From the NCBI GenBank assembly GCA_944363745.1, contig CALVVD010000136.1, positions 1 through 21,477 of the forward strand: DNA of 21,477 nucleotides, read 5' to 3'. Below the pieces are notes generated by a model. It was not told where the DNA came from. It saw only the letters and a list, made by a program, of their open reading frames with translations, and did no database searches. The DNA is from an uncultured Bacilli bacterium. GTDB taxonomy: Bacteria > Bacillota_I > Bacilli_A > RF39 > UBA660. Of this stretch, positions 7,397-14,821 are shown piece after piece (position 1 is the stretch's first letter; every line of letters begins with the position of its first letter). The position numbers were made by a program, and so were the translations under genes.

Positions 7397-7711
7397 ATGT
7401 ATATTGATTTAGTGGTATTAGTTGTTTTAATATTAGTAGTAATTATGTATTTTCGAAGATTTTCAAGTTTTGTTTACTTTGTAGCGATAGTTGATATCTT
7501 TTTAAGAATATTAACATTTATCAAAAATAATATAGGTCTACCTGATCTTGCTGCCGTTATTGATAATTATATACCGGAAAGTATATTAGCGATTGTAGGT
7601 AATTATACTGATGGTATTCTTTATACAATTATTGCTTGGGCTTATATTGTGATAATGGCTATATTCTTATTTTATAATACTAAATTCTTTATTAAGAAGA
7701 AAAAAATATAG
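7397..7711 (+). CDS. Small integral membrane protein, unknown function
   Basis: 104 aa. Hydrophobic segments at about 2-18, 23-43 (with IVDIFLRILTFI) and 78-96, ending in the basic tail KKKKI, so two or three membrane spans. No family recognised. AGGAG lies before the ATG, 11 bp after the hydrolase gene, and the next gene follows after 8 bp; co-transcription is near certain. Confidence 0.75.
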   Translation: MYIDLVVLVVLILVVIMYFRRFSSFVYFVAIVDIFLRILTFIKNNIGLPDLAAVIDNYIPESILAIVGNYTDGILYTIIAWAYIVIMAIFLFYNTKFFIKKKKI

Positions 7712-7719
7712 GAGGAGAT

Positions 7720-8367
7720 ATGAAAAATAATACATGGTTAAAAGTTGTAATAACTATTGTAGTATTAGAATTAGTTGTAGGAGGAATTATTTTTGCATAT
7801 AAAAAGTTAGGGCCAACTACTAATAGCGATAATAATATATCTATTAAAGATAAGGAAGTAGTATCTTTATACAATAAAATAGCTTATAATGATATAGATT
7901 CTATAGATGTTATGAGTCCTGCAGTTATGTTATATTATGGTTATAAAAATGCAAATATTAAAGATTCTGCAAACTGTGATGCGGTTAATGTATCAGATGA
8001 TACTACTGGTTATAGTTGTGAAGGAATAGTTGATTTTATTTCTAGTAGTGATTTGGAAAAATCTGTAAAAGATATATATGGTGATGTTAATGTAGAGAAA
8101 ACTTCTTTTGAACTTGATAAAAATCATTATCTTTTCTATGATACTAATACTGATGGTTATGTTTTATATACAAAAGATACGGAAGAAGTAGTAGATCCTG
8201 TTAATATGAATTTAAAAGATGCTAAGAAAGATGATGATGGTGATATTATTTTAACAGTAGAAGTTTTAGATGGTATAGTAGGAGAAGTTTTAAATACTTA
8301 TAATTATACTTTTACTAAGGATGGTAATAATTATTATTTAACAAGTAAAGAAATTGTTACAAGTTAG
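7720..8367 (+). CDS. Membrane-anchored extracellular protein, unknown function
   Basis: 215 aa. Residues 7-27 (LKVVITIVVLELVVGGIIFAY) form an N-terminal membrane anchor; the rest is an Asp/Lys/Ser-rich outer domain with two Cys (in SANCDAV and GYSCEG) that could form a disulphide. The second half looks like alternating beta strands (NHYLFYDTNTDGYVLY, YNYTFTKDGNNYYLTS). No family recognised. GGAGGAG precedes the ATG, and its stop overlaps the AGGAGG of yqeY. Its position behind another membrane protein suggests the two work together. Confidence 0.75.
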   Translation: MKNNTWLKVVITIVVLELVVGGIIFAYKKLGPTTNSDNNISIKDKEVVSLYNKIAYNDIDSIDVMSPAVMLYYGYKNANIKDSANCDAVNVSDDTTGYSCEGIVDFISSSDLEKSVKDIYGDVNVEKTSFELDKNHYLFYDTNTDGYVLYTKDTEEVVDPVNMNLKDAKKDDDGDIILTVEVLDGIVGEVLNTYNYTFTKDGNNYYLTSKEIVTS

Positions 8368-8378
8368 GAGGAATGTTT

Positions 8379-8816
8379 ATGTTTGATAAAATTAAAAGTG
8401 ATATGGTAAAAGCGATGAAAGAACAAGATAAGTTTAGACTTTCTGTTATTAGAATGCTTAAAGGAGCGATTGATAAAGAACGTATTGATAAGAAAATTGA
8501 AATTACTGATGAAGTAGTTATAGATGTCCTTGCTAAAGAATTAAAAACTCGTGAGGAATCTAAATTAGAGTTTAGTAAAGCAGGAAGAACTGATTTAGTA
8601 GAAGATTTAGATAAAGAAATAGAGATTATTAAAGAGTATTTACCAGAACCATTAAGCGAAAGTGAAATTAATGAAATTATAGAAAATGCAATGAAAGAAG
8701 TGGAAGCTTCTACGATTAGAGATATGGGTAAAGTTATGAAAATAATTACACCTAAAATTAAAGGTAGATGTGATATGAAAGAAGTTTCTAATAAAATAAA
8801 AGCAAAATTAAGTTAA
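8379..8816 (+). CDS. yqeY: GatB/YqeY-domain protein
   Basis: 145 aa. All-helical YqeY family, related to the C-terminal tRNA-binding tail domain of GatB; its molecular role is unsettled. Family hallmarks: KSDMVKAMKEQDKFRLSVIRML at the N-terminus, EYLPEPLSESEI in the middle, and the tail DMGKVMKIITPKIKGRCDM. Start: AGGAGG (8366-8371) lies seven bases before ATG 8379, whereas ATG 8373 would leave only one base, so 8379 is chosen. It is the last gene of its operon; a strong hairpin follows its stop. Confidence 0.93.
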   Translation: MFDKIKSDMVKAMKEQDKFRLSVIRMLKGAIDKERIDKKIEITDEVVIDVLAKELKTREESKLEFSKAGRTDLVEDLDKEIEIIKEYLPEPLSESEINEIIENAMKEVEASTIRDMGKVMKIITPKIKGRCDMKEVSNKIKAKLS

Positions 8817-8819
8817 TTT

Positions 8820-8862
8820 AACTGTCCTTTCTACATATTCTATAGAAGAAAGGACGGTTTTT
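8820..8862 (+). terminator. Terminator hairpin that contains the next gene's ribosome binding site
   Basis: ACTGTCCTTTCT (8821-8832) pairs with AGAAAGGACGGT (8847-8858) over 12 bp (one G-T), followed by TTTTT. The 3' arm holds AAAGGA, the only plausible Shine-Dalgarno for ATG 8866. Confidence 0.82.
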
Positions 8863-8865
8863 ATT

Positions 8866-9570
8866 ATGAAAATTATCGCTCATAAGAGTAATTTATATAA
8901 TAATAAGACCTTTATTGAATCTGTTAACAGTCTAGAAGGACTTACTGGAGTTATGCTAGATGTAGTTATGACTAAAGATAAGAAAGTATTAGTTTTTTCA
9001 CGTGTAACTACTAATAAAATAACTATTAATACAATTCAAAACAATAATTTAAATGAATTAACATATTATGATATCTTAACATTAGAAGATGCTCTTACTA
9101 TGTTAAATAACTTTAAAGAAAAAATTATCATTAATTTGCTTCCTTTAAATGAAGCCATACTTATAGAAGATTATGAGAAAGTAGTATCAAATAATTTAAG
9201 TTATACCGAAGAAGTAAAAAAGGTAATTGATAGGTTTCCTAACTTAAATATTTATGTTTGTAGTAGTAGTTATAATCTTTTATATCAAATTATTAGAGTA
9301 TTTACTAATAGAAAAAATGGAGTAGTTTTAAGCGAAGATAGTGGTAGTTATATTGATGTAGATTTTTATATCTTTATACCTAGTATGTTAAATGAAAAAA
9401 TTATGGCCGAACAGTTAAACATAGGTAAAGAGGTTATGATTATAATGGAAGATGCTGATGATATATCTATAGTTATAAGTTTTTTAGAAAATAATAGAAA
9501 TAATAAAGAAAACTATCAATATATTACAAATCATGCAAAAATATTTTATTATTCAGTTAATAATATATAG
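8866..9570 (+). CDS. Degenerate glycerophosphodiester phosphodiesterase-fold protein
   Basis: 234 aa, about the GDPD domain size. The opening IIAHKSN...FIESVNSLEGLTGVMLDVVMTKDKKVLVFSR and the later LTLEDALTMLNNF follow the GDPD TIM-barrel template (HRG...ENT...ELDV..TKDG..VVFHD...TLEE). Key residues have changed: HRG is HKS (K7, S8), the metal-binding Glu of PEN is N13, the Glu of ELDV is M30, and the second catalytic His of FHD is S45. H6 and D32 remain. It is therefore probably catalytically dead or altered; a binding or structural role is inference. Its ribosome binding site lies inside the hairpin just upstream. No terminator separates it from the following fusion gene (28 bp), so the two may be co-transcribed. 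Confidence 0.65.
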   Translation: MKIIAHKSNLYNNKTFIESVNSLEGLTGVMLDVVMTKDKKVLVFSRVTTNKITINTIQNNNLNELTYYDILTLEDALTMLNNFKEKIIINLLPLNEAILIEDYEKVVSNNLSYTEEVKKVIDRFPNLNIYVCSSSYNLLYQIIRVFTNRKNGVVLSEDSGSYIDVDFYIFIPSMLNEKIMAEQLNIGKEVMIIMEDADDISIVISFLENNRNNKENYQYITNHAKIFYYSVNNI

Positions 9571-9598
9571 AAGTAGTAATTAGTAAAGGATGTAGTTT

Positions 9599-10576
9599 AT
9601 GACAAAGGAAGAAATATTTAATAAATTAGAGAAATTAGATTTACCAAAAGATAAATATATAGTAATTAGTGGGGCAAGTTTAGTAGTTCAAGACATTATA
9701 GAAGAAACAACTGATATAGACCTTGCTTGTTCCAAAAATTTTTTTGATGAGTTAGATTGGCCGGTAAGAGAAGAGTATAACTCAAAGATTAAATATAAAG
9801 ATATCTTTGATATAGATTATGATTTATATGATGAAAAAAGAGTTATAGAAGTTAATGGTTATCGTTTTATGAATATAGAGGCTTGTTATGAGTTAAAAAA
9901 AGAAATGAATAAACCTAAAGATAAGAAACTAATTAAAGAATTAGAGTTAAAAGTATGCTTAAATGATAACTATTATTTTGAAAGAAAGTTAAGAAATAAA
10001 GGAATTAACTTTATCGCTGGAGTTGATGAAGTTGGACGTGGACCTTTAGTAGGACCTGTAGTCGCTGCTTGTGTTGTTTTACCAGAACACTTTAATCTAG
10101 AAGGGTTAACTGATTCTAAAAAACTTAGTGAAAAGAAAAGAGAATTTTTTTATGATGAGATTATGAGGCAAGCATTAGGAGTAGGAGTAGGTATTATTTC
10201 TGAAAAAGTAATAGATGAAGTTAATATTTATGAAGCGACTAAAATGGCTATGAAAGAGGCAATTAACAATTGTTCTTGTAAGATAGACCATGTTTTAATA
10301 GATGCGATGAAACTAGATATAGATATACCTACAACTTCAATTATTAAAGGAGATTTAAAAAGTATTACAATTTCTGCCGCTTCTGTTATCGCTAAAGTTA
10401 CAAGGGATAGAATGTTAGAGGAGTTAGATAAAAAATATCCTATGTATGACTTTAAAGATAATAAAGGTTATCCTACTAAAAAACATTTAGAAGCGATAAA
10501 AAAATATGGCATAATTGACGAGCATAGAAGAAGTTATGGACCAGTTAGTGAATATTTAGAGTTGACAAAGCAGTAA
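9599..10576 (+). CDS. rnhB: RNase HII with N-terminal nucleotidyltransferase-like domain
   Basis: 325 aa. Residues about 125-325 are a full RNase HII, which nicks RNA in RNA-DNA hybrids and removes misincorporated ribonucleotides: [14 protein letters not shown] (D143, E144), [20 protein letters not shown] (D235) and [12 protein letters not shown] (D270) complete the acidic active site. Residues 1-120 are extra. They contain [21 protein letters not shown] (G-A-S then D39-x-D41) and later [23 protein letters not shown], the layout of small nucleotidyltransferase (MNT/AbiEii-like) domains; that is inference from pattern. AAGGA lies eight bases before ATG 9599, and no internal start with a ribosome binding site was seen at the domain junction, so one fused protein is made. 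A topA promoter lies in its last codons. Confidence 0.85.
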   Translation: MTKEEIFNKLEKLDLPKDKYIVISGASLVVQDIIEETTDIDLACSKNFFDELDWPVREEYNSKIKYKDIFDIDYDLYDEKRVIEVNGYRFMNIEACYELKKEMNKPKDKKLIKELELKVCLNDNYYFERKLRNKGINFIAGVDEVGRGPLVGPVVAACVVLPEHFNLEGLTDSKKLSEKKREFFYDEIMRQALGVGVGIISEKVIDEVNIYEATKMAMKEAINNCSCKIDHVLIDAMKLDIDIPTTSIIKGDLKSITISAASVIAKVTRDRMLEELDKKYPMYDFKDNKGYPTKKHLEAIKKYGIIDEHRRSYGPVSEYLELTKQ

Positions 10577-10590
10577 TTCTCATGTATAAA
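10562..10590 (+). promoter_or_regulatory. topA promoter
   Basis: TTGACA (10562-10567), a 17-bp spacer and TATAAA (10585-10590), starting inside the last codons of rnhB. Confidence 0.78.
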
Positions 10591-10612
10591 ATTGTATGAA
10601 AGAAGGGATTAG

Positions 10613-12637
10613 ATGTCTAAAAACTTAGTGATAGTGGAAAGTCCTAGTAAAAGTAAGACTATTGAAAAATACTTAGGTAATGATTATAAAGTAGTAGCAA
10701 GCCAGGGTCATATTAGAGATTTAGCGACAAGTGGACCTTTAGGACTTGGTGTTGATATAGAAAATGGTTTTAAACCTAATTATGTTCCTTTAAAGGGAAA
10801 GAAAAAGATAATTAGTGCATTAAAAAAAGATGTAAAAGATGCTAGCCATGTAATTCTTGCAACCGACCCCGACAGGGAGGGAGAAGCGATTAGTTGGCAC
10901 TTAAAAGAAGCTTTAGGTATTAAAGATAAAGATTATGATAGAGTCTTATTTCATGAAATAACTAAAGATAAAGTGCTTGATGCTATTAAACATCCAACTA
11001 AAATAGATGATAACTTAGTTAAGAGTCAAGAGACAAGAAGAATACTTGATAGAATAATAGGTTTTAGACTATCAAAGCTCTTACAATCTAAAATAAAAGC
11101 GAAAAGTGCTGGTCGTGTGCAAAGTGTTGCCTTAAAACTTATTGTTGATAGGGAAAGGGAAATAGAGGCTTTTGTACCAGAAGAGTACTTTACTATAACT
11201 GCTATCATCGAAGATGTAGAGGCAAGTCTCTTTAAATATAAAGATGATGATATTAAACTTCATAATGCAAGCCAAGCTAACAAAGTGTTAGAAGCACTTG
11301 GAGATGATTATAATTTAAGTAGTATAGAGAAGAAGAAAAGAAAGAAAGCTAGTCGTGCTCCTTTTATAACTTCAACCCTACAACAAGAAGCATCAACTAA
11401 ATTAGGCTTTACGGCTAAAAAGACTATGTCTATCGCTCAAAAATTATATGAAGGAATTGATTTAGGAACTGAGACAGTTGGTCTTATTACTTATATGAGA
11501 ACTGACTCTATTAGACTTTCTGATGAGTTTGTAGGTAGTGCCTTTCATTATATAGAAGAAAACTTTGGTAAAAAATATATTGGTTATACTAAACATGCTA
11601 AAAAAACAGAAAATGTACAAGATGCTCATGAAGGAATTAGACCTACTAGTATCTTAAGAGAACCTTTAAAAGTAAAACAATATCTATCTAATGATGAGTT
11701 TAAACTATATAGCCTAATCTATAAAAGAGCCCTAGCTTCGCTTATGGCCGATGCTATTATGGACCAAACAACTCTAATATTCAATAACAATGACTACAAA
11801 TTTAAAGCGACTGGAAGTATTCTAAACTTTGATGGTTATCTAAAAGTATATAGTGATTATGAGAAAAATGAAGATAAAATTATTCCAGAACTTGTAGAAG
11901 GTAATAATTATAAAGCTAGTGATATCTTATCAGAACAACACTTTACTAAACCACCTGCAAGATATACAGAAGCGAAACTAATTAAAGAGATGGAAGACTT
12001 AGGAATAGGACGTCCTTCTACTTATGCTAAGACTATTGATACTATTAAAGATCGTGGTTATGTTAAAATGGAAGATAAAAAGTTTGTGCCAACAGAAATT
12101 GGTATTGAAACTACTGATAAACTTCAAGAGTTCTTTAGTGACATAATAAATGTAGAATATACTAAAAATATGGAAGAAGAGCTTGACAAGATAGCAGAAG
12201 GTAATTTAGTTTGGAATGAAGTTTTAAAAGAGTTTTATGATGTCTTTGAACCTCGGGTTAAAAAAGCTTTTAGTGATATGGAGAAGAAGGAAGCCGAAGA
12301 AACAGGAGAAATGTGCCCAGAGTGTGGTAGTCCACTAGTAAAAAGAACTGGTCGTTATGGAGAGTTTGTCGCTTGTTCTAATTATCCAGAATGTAAATAT
12401 GTAAAGAAAGAAGAGAAAAAAGTAATAGAAGTATGTGATTGTCTTAAATGTGATGGTAAAATACTAGAGAGAAAAACAAGACGTGGAAAAACTTTCTATG
12501 GTTGTAGTAACTTTCCTAAGTGTAAAGAAGCTTTTTGGGATAAACCTACTGGAGAGAAATGTCCAAACTGTGGTGAGATGCTTGTAGAAAAAGATAACAA
12601 AATAAAATGTAGCAAATGTGACTATGAAAAAGCCTAA
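10613..12637 (+). CDS. topA: DNA topoisomerase I (type IA)
   Basis: 674 aa. Relaxes negative supercoils by single-strand cleavage and passage. Toprim domain: VIVESPSKSKTI with E9, and TDPDREGEA (85-91) for Mg2+. Catalytic tyrosine Y294 lies in GLITYMRTDS; SAGRVQSVALKLIVDRE and EGIRPTS are further family motifs. Three C-terminal zinc-ribbon repeats start at C568: CPECGSP...CSNYPEC, CLKCDGK...CSNFPKC and CPNCGEM...CSKC. The length is normal. GAAGGGA precedes the ATG. It sits next to rnhB, as in the wider rnhB-dprA-topA neighbourhood of Bacilli, but dprA is absent. The terminator begins before its stop. Confidence 0.97.
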   Translation: MSKNLVIVESPSKSKTIEKYLGNDYKVVASQGHIRDLATSGPLGLGVDIENGFKPNYVPLKGKKKIISALKKDVKDASHVILATDPDREGEAISWHLKEALGIKDKDYDRVLFHEITKDKVLDAIKHPTKIDDNLVKSQETRRILDRIIGFRLSKLLQSKIKAKSAGRVQSVALKLIVDREREIEAFVPEEYFTITAIIEDVEASLFKYKDDDIKLHNASQANKVLEALGDDYNLSSIEKKKRKKASRAPFITSTLQQEASTKLGFTAKKTMSIAQKLYEGIDLGTETVGLITYMRTDSIRLSDEFVGSAFHYIEENFGKKYIGYTKHAKKTENVQDAHEGIRPTSILREPLKVKQYLSNDEFKLYSLIYKRALASLMADAIMDQTTLIFNNNDYKFKATGSILNFDGYLKVYSDYEKNEDKIIPELVEGNNYKASDILSEQHFTKPPARYTEAKLIKEMEDLGIGRPSTYAKTIDTIKDRGYVKMEDKKFVPTEIGIETTDKLQEFFSDIINVEYTKNMEEELDKIAEGNLVWNEVLKEFYDVFEPRVKKAFSDMEKKEAEETGEMCPECGSPLVKRTGRYGEFVACSNYPECKYVKKEEKKVIEVCDCLKCDGKILERKTRRGKTFYGCSNFPKCKEAFWDKPTGEKCPNCGEMLVEKDNKIKCSKCDYEKA

Positions 12638-12654
12638 TAAAAGGGCTTTTTTTC
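12627..12654 (+). terminator. topA terminator
   Basis: AAAAAGCC (12627-12634) pairs with GGCTTTTT (12644-12651); the stop codon TAA sits in the loop. Confidence 0.88.
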
Positions 12655-12691
12655 TAAACTTTTTTGGTATATAATTAATTAAGGTGATGAT

Positions 12692-13552
12692 ATGAAAAAA
12701 TCTTCTAGAGTTGAATATCAGCAAAATAAAAGAAGAAAGAAAAAGCTTAGATTCAGAAAATGGGTTATTGTTGTGTTTCTTCTTTTCTTTCTTGGTATTT
12801 TTACTTTTTCAGCTTATAAAATATATGCTTGGTATAGTGATAATAAAAAAGTAGATAATTTATCTGATGATGTGCTAAAAAATACAAAAGTTAAAGAGAA
12901 AAAAGATAATGATAATACAGAAAATGTTAATCCTCCTGAGGATGTTTCTAATGACTATTGGGATTATATTAAAATGAATCTTTTAGAAGTTGATTTTAAT
13001 GAACTACTTAAGAAAAATCCTGATACAGTAGGTTGGATTCAAGTAAAGGGAACAAATATAAATTATCCTTTTGTTCAAACTACTGATAATAGTTATTATT
13101 TAACTCATGCTTTTGATGGCTCTAAAAATGAAGCAGGCTGGGTTTTTATGGATTATCGTAATGATCCTGTTAATTTTAATCAAAATACTATTCTTTATGC
13201 TCATAGTAGATTAACTGGATCTATGTTTGGAAGTTTAAAAAATATTTTAGAAAGTTCTTGGTATACAAATAAAGAAAATCATATTATAAGACTATCTACT
13301 CCTACAGAAAATACTATGTGGCAAGTATTTAGCGTTTATACTATCCCTAAAGAAAGTTATTATATAACACCTAGTTTTAATAGCGATGAAGCTTATGGAG
13401 AGTTTTTAAATACTATGAAAAGTAGAAGTGAAGTAGACTTTTCTGCAGAAGTTAATACTAATGATAAAATACTTACTTTATCTACTTGTAAAGATAATTT
13501 TGGTAATAGAGTAGTTATGCATGCTAAATTAATAAAAAGAGAAACTAGGTAA
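12692..13552 (+). CDS. srtB: Class B sortase
   Basis: 286 aa. A membrane transpeptidase that cuts C-terminal sorting signals and links the protein to peptidoglycan. Basic N-terminus, then one membrane span (about 24-46), a charged linker (50-90), and the sortase domain. Active site: H171 in LYAHSRLTGSMFGSL, C266 in TLSTCKD and R273 in NRVVMHAKL. The MFGSL motif after the His and TLSTC are class B features. AAGGTGA precedes the ATG; TATAAT at 12670-12675 could be its -10. Three proteins with NPxTSDG sorting signals follow immediately and are its probable substrates; NPxT fits the NPQTN-like motifs of class B enzymes. Confidence 0.93.
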   Translation: MKKSSRVEYQQNKRRKKKLRFRKWVIVVFLLFFLGIFTFSAYKIYAWYSDNKKVDNLSDDVLKNTKVKEKKDNDNTENVNPPEDVSNDYWDYIKMNLLEVDFNELLKKNPDTVGWIQVKGTNINYPFVQTTDNSYYLTHAFDGSKNEAGWVFMDYRNDPVNFNQNTILYAHSRLTGSMFGSLKNILESSWYTNKENHIIRLSTPTENTMWQVFSVYTIPKESYYITPSFNSDEAYGEFLNTMKSRSEVDFSAEVNTNDKILTLSTCKDNFGNRVVMHAKLIKRETR

Positions 13553-13622
13553 AAAAGTGTAAAATTAATATTTTTATATATAGAGTATATAAAGCCGGTT
13601 CAAAAAATATTATTTTAGGAGA

Positions 13623-13651
13623 TTGACTTAAGTCTAAGAATTTAGTATGCT
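13623..13651 (+). promoter_or_regulatory. Promoter of the first sortase substrate
   Basis: TTGACT (13623-13628), a 17-bp spacer and TATGCT (13646-13651). The 150-bp gap after the sortase gene otherwise shows only AT-rich sequence and the leader hairpin below. Confidence 0.68.
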
Positions 13652-13660
13652 TGTAATGAG

Positions 13661-13681
13661 GATAAGGTGAGACTACTTATC
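13661..13681 (+). promoter_or_regulatory. 5' leader stem-loop, first substrate
   Basis: GATAAG and CTTATC form a 6-bp stem about 10 bases after the -10 hexamer, thus at the very 5' end of the transcript, followed by an A-rich stretch and AAGGAGG. A similar leader precedes the second substrate. Confidence 0.5.
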
Positions 13682-13702
13682 TAAAAAAATGAAGGAGGAT
13701 GT

Positions 13703-14674
13703 ATGATGAAAAAAATTAGTCTTTTTGCTACTATATTCGTTGCATTCTTTGCATTCGGTGTAGTAAATGTAAGTGCTAAAGAAATAGCAGTTAATGATGA
13801 AGTAACATTTAAAGATGCAATAAACTCTGCTGAAACAGGAGATACTATCGTTCTAAGTAATGATATAACAATATCATCTAAAAAAAATGCTCCTGCTATT
13901 AGTGGTAAAGAAATTACTATAGATGGTAAAAACTTTACTATTACAGGTTGGAGAGATGAAGAAGGTTCATTATCAAATGATCAAAGTATTATTACAGCAG
14001 GGCCTGATGGAATTGTTCATCTAAAAAATGTTACATTAACTAATGCTCAAAAATATGGAGTACATGCATATAATGGAGGTTATGTTAGTTTAGATAATGT
14101 AAGTATTAATAATTGCCGTTATGGCGGAATTTTACTTAATGCTGCAACTATTGAAATTATTAATTTAAATTTAGGATTCAATGGTCAAAATCCTGATGGA
14201 CAAGGTGGAATTCTTAATAATGGTATTGAAGTATCAACATCAGTAAAATTAACAGATCCAAATGCAGTACCTAGTATTATTATGAATGGTACTATAAATT
14301 CTACAGAAAAAGATAATGTAATTTATTTTGCTTCAGATGCTAATGATAATACAACAGGATTTATCGTAGAAAATACTGAAAATACAACAGATAAGGTTTT
14401 AGTAAATGGTAATACTGCTGTAATTACTGATGCTAATAATGAAGTAAAATATGAAAGTAACGAATTAAAAGAAGGAACAGCTTTTGAAGGAGAAGAATAT
14501 ACTCCTAATATTGAAGTAACTGATCCAGTTGAACCAACTACTCCAGAAGAAGTAACTGAAGATGTTAGTAATGAAGAAAATCCTGAAACTAGTGATGGCA
14601 TCTTGCTATTCTTAGGATTAACTGTTGTTGGATTTGCTGGTACAGCTTTAGCATACAGAAGACTTCATAATTAA
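13703..14674 (+). CDS. Sortase-anchored beta-helix-like surface protein 1
   Basis: 323 aa, secreted and wall-anchored. Signal peptide residues 1-25 (cleavage after VNVSA), then pectate-lyase-like beta-strand repeats (about 30-230: FKDAINSAETGDTIVLSNDITI, KEITIDGKNFTITG, IVHLKNVTLTN, YVSLDNVSINN), a Pro/Thr/Glu-rich wall-spanning linker (about 255-292), and the sorting signal NPETSDG at 293 with hydrophobic stretch and YRRLHN tail. It lacks obvious polysaccharide-lyase catalytic residues, so adhesin or structural protein is as likely as enzyme. Two ATGs stand together (13703, 13706); AGGAGG is seven bases before the second, which may be the true start. It has its own promoter and terminator. 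Confidence 0.85.
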   Translation: MMKKISLFATIFVAFFAFGVVNVSAKEIAVNDEVTFKDAINSAETGDTIVLSNDITISSKKNAPAISGKEITIDGKNFTITGWRDEEGSLSNDQSIITAGPDGIVHLKNVTLTNAQKYGVHAYNGGYVSLDNVSINNCRYGGILLNAATIEIINLNLGFNGQNPDGQGGILNNGIEVSTSVKLTDPNAVPSIIMNGTINSTEKDNVIYFASDANDNTTGFIVENTENTTDKVLVNGNTAVITDANNEVKYESNELKEGTAFEGEEYTPNIEVTDPVEPTTPEEVTEDVSNEENPETSDGILLFLGLTVVGFAGTALAYRRLHN

Positions 14675-14678
14675 TAAG

Positions 14679-14714
14679 AAGAAGTATTGCTCTTAAGTAA
14701 TACTTCTTTATTAT
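14679..14714 (+). terminator. Terminator of surface protein 1
   Basis: AAGAAGTATT (14679-14688) and AATACTTCTT (14699-14708), a perfect 10-bp stem, then a T-rich tract. Confidence 0.85.
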
Positions 14715-14746
14715 ATGTAAAGAGTTTTAAATAGTTGGAAATTTAA

Positions 14747-14775
14747 TTGACGGTTAGAAGAATATCTAGTATACT
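14747..14775 (+). promoter_or_regulatory. Promoter of the second sortase substrate
   Basis: TTGACG (14747-14752), a 17-bp spacer and TATACT (14770-14775). Confidence 0.72.
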
Positions 14776-14782
14776 TAAATCA

Positions 14783-14803
14783 AGATAAGAGGTAATCTTA
14801 TTT
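14783..14803 (+). promoter_or_regulatory. 5' leader stem-loop, second substrate
   Basis: GATAAGA pairs with TCTTATT (one G-T) right at the expected 5' end of the mRNA, followed by TTTAAAAATGAGGAGG. It parallels the leader of surface protein 1. Confidence 0.5.
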
Positions 14804-14821
14804 TAAAAATGAGGAGGAAAT

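Noticed and set aside
13595..13610. GGTTCAAA resembling a tRNA T-arm
   Set aside because: No acceptor, D or anticodon stems around it; the flanks are plain AT-rich spacer.
14323..14601. Minus-strand ORF inside surface protein 1
   Set aside because: Ser/Val-rich product is the antisense of Thr/Asn/Glu repeats; no ribosome binding site or family features.
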